From Methanoregula sp. (GTDB taxonomy: Archaea; Halobacteriota; Methanomicrobia; Methanomicrobiales; Methanospirillaceae), in contig JAPKXV010000207.1 of NCBI GenBank assembly GCA_026394635.1, forward strand, positions 1 through 7,906: a stretch of 7,906 nt of DNA. Direction: 5' to 3'. Under the pieces are notes generated by a model. The model was not told the DNA's origin, did no database searches, and was given only the letters and a program-made list of their open reading frames with translations. The first letter of the stretch is position 1; each line of letters starts with the position of its first letter. Made by a program: the position numbers and the translations under genes. This document shows, piece after piece, positions 5,686-7,906 of the stretch.

Positions 5686-5880
5686 GGGAAGTTGTTCCCC
5701 TAAAAATTCAAGATCCAGATGACCCCATGCGTTGTCATCTGGGACCGGGTGCTCGACTACATGGGCGGAGCGAACGGCAAAGCGTGAGTGCCAAAAGCAC
5801 GAACAGGAGAAGAACGGAGTTCTTCGAAGTACTGAAATGTGAATAAAGGAGGGAGGAAAACTCCCCCCTCTTTTGATTCG
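5686..5880 (+). ncRNA. Candidate structured non-coding RNA with six consecutive hairpins
   Basis: Local perfect or near-perfect stems follow each other: GGGAA/TTCCC (5686-5690 with 5695-5699); CCAGATGAC/GTCATCTGG (5715-5723 with 5734-5742); GCTC/GAGC (5751-5754 with 5768-5771); GTGC/GCAC (5788-5791 with 5797-5800); GAAGAAC/GTTCTTC (5809-5815 with 5819-5825); and GGAGGGAG/CTCCCCCC (5848-5855 with 5861-5868, one mismatch). The last is followed by TCTTTTG and resembles an intrinsic terminator. A TATA-like block precedes the first stem. The next gene on the right is on the opposite strand, so this is not an mRNA leader. No known RNA family (RNase P, SRP RNA, C/D box) was matched. The last stem may also terminate trmO from the other side. 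A 22-codon frame (5719-5787) overlaps the structure. Confidence 0.4.
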
Positions 5881-5946
5881 GTTTTGTCAAGAATTGTATA
5901 AGAAACGTCAGCGGGAACAAGCCGGACTAATAACGCCACTTCTGTT

Positions 5947-6450
5947 TTACCGGAACCTTTCATCACTCCGGAACGACTCCGCCCCATGGGCAGCGGTCTC
6001 CAGCCAGCCGCACGATGCATCCGGGTACGCATCGAAGGCCGGCACGTAGGGTTTGATGTCGAGCAGCGGCGTACCATCGAGAATGTCGATGTCCTCGATG
6101 ATCAGCGTCCTCCCCTCTACCCCAATCAGGCGGACGACCGAGAGCCCTATCGGGTTCGGGCGTTTCGGAGCACGAGTGGCAAAGACCCCCCGGGCAGTCG
6201 TGTCCAGAAAAGGGATGATTTTCAGGTCATATGACCCGGAACGATGGAAGGCATAGATCAGGATGATCCGGGAAAAACCGTCAAGATCGCAGAGCCCTTC
6301 TGCGTATTCCTCGAAGATTTCCACGGTTCCCTTAACAACCCGCGCCCCGGTAGGCTGGATGGGCATCCCCGCAACGTCGGTAAAGGGAGATCGTATGGTA
6401 CCGATCCGGGTATAGGTGATCGGTGCATCCGGATTCGTGTTCTCTTTCAT
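5947..6450 (-). CDS. trmO: tRNA m6t6A37 methyltransferase TrmO
   Basis: TrmO (formerly TsaA/YaeB) uses S-adenosylmethionine to methylate N6 of threonylcarbamoyl-adenosine at position 37 of ANN-decoding tRNA(Thr), supporting accurate reading. The 167-aa protein is the single-domain form common in archaea, lacking the C-terminal extension of the 235-aa E. coli enzyme. It shows YTRIGTIRSPF (13-23), a conserved LDGFSRIILIYAFHRS core (56-71), the family signature KRPNPIGLSVV (96-106) and DGTPLLDIKPYVPAFD (125-140). ATG 6450 has only a weak SD (GGA, 4 nt spacing), and this GGA borders a hairpin at 6456-6472. The gene stands alone. It ends about 75 nt before the GC-rich hairpin at 5848-5868, which followed on this strand by TTTATTC could terminate it. 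Confidence 0.92.
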   Translation of the reverse strand: MKENTNPDAPITYTRIGTIRSPFTDVAGMPIQPTGARVVKGTVEIFEEYAEGLCDLDGFSRIILIYAFHRSGSYDLKIIPFLDTTARGVFATRAPKRPNPIGLSVVRLIGVEGRTLIIEDIDILDGTPLLDIKPYVPAFDAYPDASCGWLETAAHGAESFRSDERFR

Positions 6451-6455
6451 TTTAT

Positions 6456-6542
6456 CCAGTGTACTGCACTGGGAAACGAAAACATTACCGTTCCTGATCC
6501 GGGAACGAAAATTCTTCTGCAGGTAAGAATATTTCTAAGAAT
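6456..6542 (-). promoter_or_regulatory. Hairpin-rich leader and promoter region of trmO
   Basis: Three inverted repeats occur in a row: CCAGTG/CACTGG (6456-6461 with 6467-6472, 5-nt loop), CGTTCC/GGAACG (6489-6494 with 6502-6507, 7-nt loop) and ATTCTT/AAGAAT (6511-6516 with 6525-6530, 8-nt loop). TAAGAAT is repeated at 6524 and 6536. On the minus strand the AT-rich 6525-6540 segment could be the TATA box, putting the first two hairpins in the leader. The hairpin nearest the gene includes the GG of the weak SD, so it could influence translation. Confidence 0.4.
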
Positions 6543-6704
6543 CGATCAACCCGGCAATTACGCAGGGACCTGATATCCCGGGCGGTTTTTTCCCTGTGGT
6601 CAGGATTATGGAGGAACTCTTTACCATAGAGCGCAAAAGAGAAGAGGCAAAAACTACAATTGGGAAAGTCGTCTAACTAATTACCAGCAATCGGGAATTC
6701 CATG

Positions 6705-6712
6705 GGTATATT
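6705..6712 (+). promoter_or_regulatory. TATA-like element of mobA
   Basis: GGTATATTG centred about 26 nt before the mobA ATG would put transcription start very close to the start codon, hinting at a nearly leaderless transcript. A good GGGGGAG SD lies between, so a more distant promoter is equally possible. Confidence 0.3.
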
Positions 6713-6733
6713 GCAGAGCAGGGGGGAGAGCAG

Positions 6734-7357
6734 ATGAACACGGTCCGTCGATCAGCGGTGATCCTTGTAGGGGGGGAAGCCCGGCGTGCCAACGGGCAGG
6801 AGAAGTACTTCTTCGTGTACGAGGGCAGGACATTCATTGAGCGGCTTATCAACACCCTTGAACAGGTCGTTGACGAAATCATACTCGTAGCAAAGGATCC
6901 CGAGCAGTGCAAACGGTTCCATAACCTTGATGGTGTCCGCTGCATCACCGACATCCGCCCGGGCATCGGCCCGATCGGCGGGCTGCATGCTGGGGCGCTG
7001 GCAGCACACGGCGACACGCTATTTGTCTCTGCGTGCGATATGCCCTGTATCGATGCCGGGGTTGTGCGCTATCTTTTCGATATCTTAGGCAATGCGGATG
7101 CCGCGATACCCAGCTGGAATTATGACATGATCGAGCCGCTCCATGCAGTATACCGGCGGTCGGTTCTTTTAGGATACCTTGAGGATCACGAGTCCTATTC
7201 CCTTCGCCCGATGATCCGCAGCATCAGCACCCGCTATGTGGCGGTTGAAGAGCTCAGGCAGTTCGATCCGACTCTGAAAACATTCACCAATATCAACAAG
7301 CTTGAGGATCTCGAGCGGATCAATGCGGGCTCCGTTCCCGGCCATGATGAGGGATAA
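6734..7357 (+). CDS. mobA: MobA-like molybdenum cofactor guanylyltransferase
   Basis: MobA attaches GMP from GTP to molybdopterin, making the guanine dinucleotide cofactor used by archaeal formylmethanofuran and formate dehydrogenases. The 207-aa protein matches the family: the nucleotide-binding loop AVILVGGEARRANGQEK (8-24, aligning with LAGG-x3-RMG-x2-DK but with AN in place of the usual MG), GPIGGLHAGA (79-88), the metal-site motif SACDMPCI (99-106), EPLHAVYRR (134-142) and the closing FTNINKLEDL (184-193). The altered loop leaves room for a related nucleotidyltransferase role, but overall order and length favour MobA. GGGGGAG lies 5 nt upstream of ATG 6734. The MoSto-like gene is 1.5 kb away on the opposite strand, and a short frame (7344-7430) overlaps its end. 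Confidence 0.88.
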   Translation: MNTVRRSAVILVGGEARRANGQEKYFFVYEGRTFIERLINTLEQVVDEIILVAKDPEQCKRFHNLDGVRCITDIRPGIGPIGGLHAGALAAHGDTLFVSACDMPCIDAGVVRYLFDILGNADAAIPSWNYDMIEPLHAVYRRSVLLGYLEDHESYSLRPMIRSISTRYVAVEELRQFDPTLKTFTNINKLEDLERINAGSVPGHDEG

Positions 7358-7435
7358 CAGGACAAAGACGTATCTCGATGTGATTGTGAATCCTGTGTAT
7401 ACTACAATCATGGATGCCGATCTTGACTAAAAACC

Positions 7436-7445
7436 GGATTATATT
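7436..7445 (+). promoter_or_regulatory. TATA-like element of the 115-aa gene
   Basis: GGATTATATT lies about 90 nt before the ATG, which would give a leader near 60 nt. The gene is separated from mobA by 171 nt, so its own promoter is likely. Confidence 0.35.
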
Positions 7446-7528
7446 CAACTGCCCGAAACTCAGCAATCATCAGGAATGGCTAATCATCTTTATGTGAGCG
7501 CAGCCAATATTCCCAAAAGAGAATAGCC

Positions 7529-7876
7529 ATGGTCGCGCTCTCAGTTGATGTCCTTTTTGATGCGGCAGTCCGGATCCAGTTACTGGAACGTTCGATTACG
7601 ATCTCGTTTGCCGATAACACCGTCCGGATAAAATTCCCAACCACCCGCAGGCTCGCAGAGTTTCTCGACGTCCCCCACTATTACGTGCTCCCCTATTTTG
7701 CCATGATGGAGCAGGAGGAACTCGTCACACGCGCAGAGCGGGTCGGGATCATGACGACCGCAAAAGGCAGCCGGAAGATGATCGGGATCATGAAGGTGCA
7801 GTATGAGGCGGAGACCGTGGGAATCATCGTGCACACGATTTTTACAGAGAGCGCAAAGAAATGCCAGGCCGAATGA
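7529..7876 (+). CDS. Conserved-looking protein with a probable winged-helix domain
   Basis: A 115-aa protein with no name I can assign. Residues about 37-92 read like a small winged helix-turn-helix: helix TTRRLAEFLDVP (38-49), recognition-like helix HYYVLPYFAMMEQEELVTRA (50-69), then a strand-turn-strand wing containing GIMTTAKGSRKMIGIM. The N-terminal part (MVALSVDVLFDAAVRIQLLE) and the C-terminal helix have alternating hydrophobic residues suitable for dimerisation. A DNA-binding or regulatory role is inferred from this pattern alone; no ligand site is visible. The ATG at 7529 has only a weak AGAGAA motif upstream. The gene is monocistronic as far as the window shows and is followed by an oligo-T run. 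Confidence 0.8.
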   Translation: MVALSVDVLFDAAVRIQLLERSITISFADNTVRIKFPTTRRLAEFLDVPHYYVLPYFAMMEQEELVTRAERVGIMTTAKGSRKMIGIMKVQYEAETVGIIVHTIFTESAKKCQAE

Positions 7877-7891
7877 AGATTCCCCTCTCAT

Positions 7892-7899
7892 CTTTTTTT
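7892..7899 (+). terminator. Oligo-T terminator of the 115-aa gene
   Basis: A run of seven T residues starts about 16 nt after the stop codon. Confidence 0.5.
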
Positions 7900-7906
7900 C
7901 CCATCA

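Noticed and set aside
5610..5846. 78-aa plus-strand open frame over the T-runs and the hairpin region
   Set aside because: Its start lies in a T-rich terminator, the translation is low-complexity Phe-rich and then basic, and it lacks a ribosome-binding site.
5848..5870. GAGGAAAACTCC resembling a conserved block of RNase P RNA
   Set aside because: The block is better explained as a terminator-like hairpin with a GAAAA loop, and no other RNase P RNA segments were seen nearby.

Overview
The window looks like a chromosomal segment of a methanogenic archaeon, most likely from the Methanomicrobiales (Methanoregula-like). This is inferred from TATA-like elements upstream of genes, oligo-T runs after stop codons, Shine-Dalgarno (SD) motifs, an archaeal-type single-domain TrmO, and MobA and molybdenum-storage-like proteins, which suit an organism with molybdopterin-dependent formylmethanofuran and formate dehydrogenases. 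No rRNA, tRNA, IS element or CRISPR array was seen.

Layout. (1) Positions 1-832: a compact RelE/ParE-type toxin-antitoxin operon on the minus strand. It is bounded on the left by a 43-nt near-perfect copy of the hisD 3' end (1-43, 42/43 identical to 875-917) and followed on the right by about 275 nt of non-coding DNA holding a long imperfect hairpin. (2) 833-2080 minus: complete hisD (histidinol dehydrogenase). (3) 2081-2523: long non-coding stretch with tandem hairpins and a palindromic operator-like site. (4) 2524-2961 plus: hypothetical protein with a Lys/Pro-rich tail, converging on a possible 41-aa single-span membrane protein (3007-3132 minus). (5) 3211-4389 plus: ChrA-family transporter, convergent with (6) 4414-5223 minus, an amino-acid-kinase-fold protein close to the molybdenum storage protein subunits. 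(7) Divergent from it, 5360-5566 plus, a small conserved-looking basic protein. (8) 5567-5946: intergenic region whose right part (5686-5880) folds on paper into six consecutive local hairpins behind a TATA-like element, a candidate structured RNA. (9) 5947-6450 minus: trmO (tRNA m6t6A37 methyltransferase). (10) 6734-7357 plus: mobA-like nucleotidyltransferase. (11) 7529-7876 plus: a predicted winged-helix-like conserved protein of unknown role.

How the genes relate. The middle of the window carries three genes plausibly connected to oxyanion or molybdenum handling: a ChrA transporter, a MoSto-like protein and MobA. They are not one operon, so the link is inference. hisD and trmO are housekeeping genes. 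The left edge shows signs of a recombination event that placed a toxin-antitoxin cassette behind hisD while duplicating the end of hisD.
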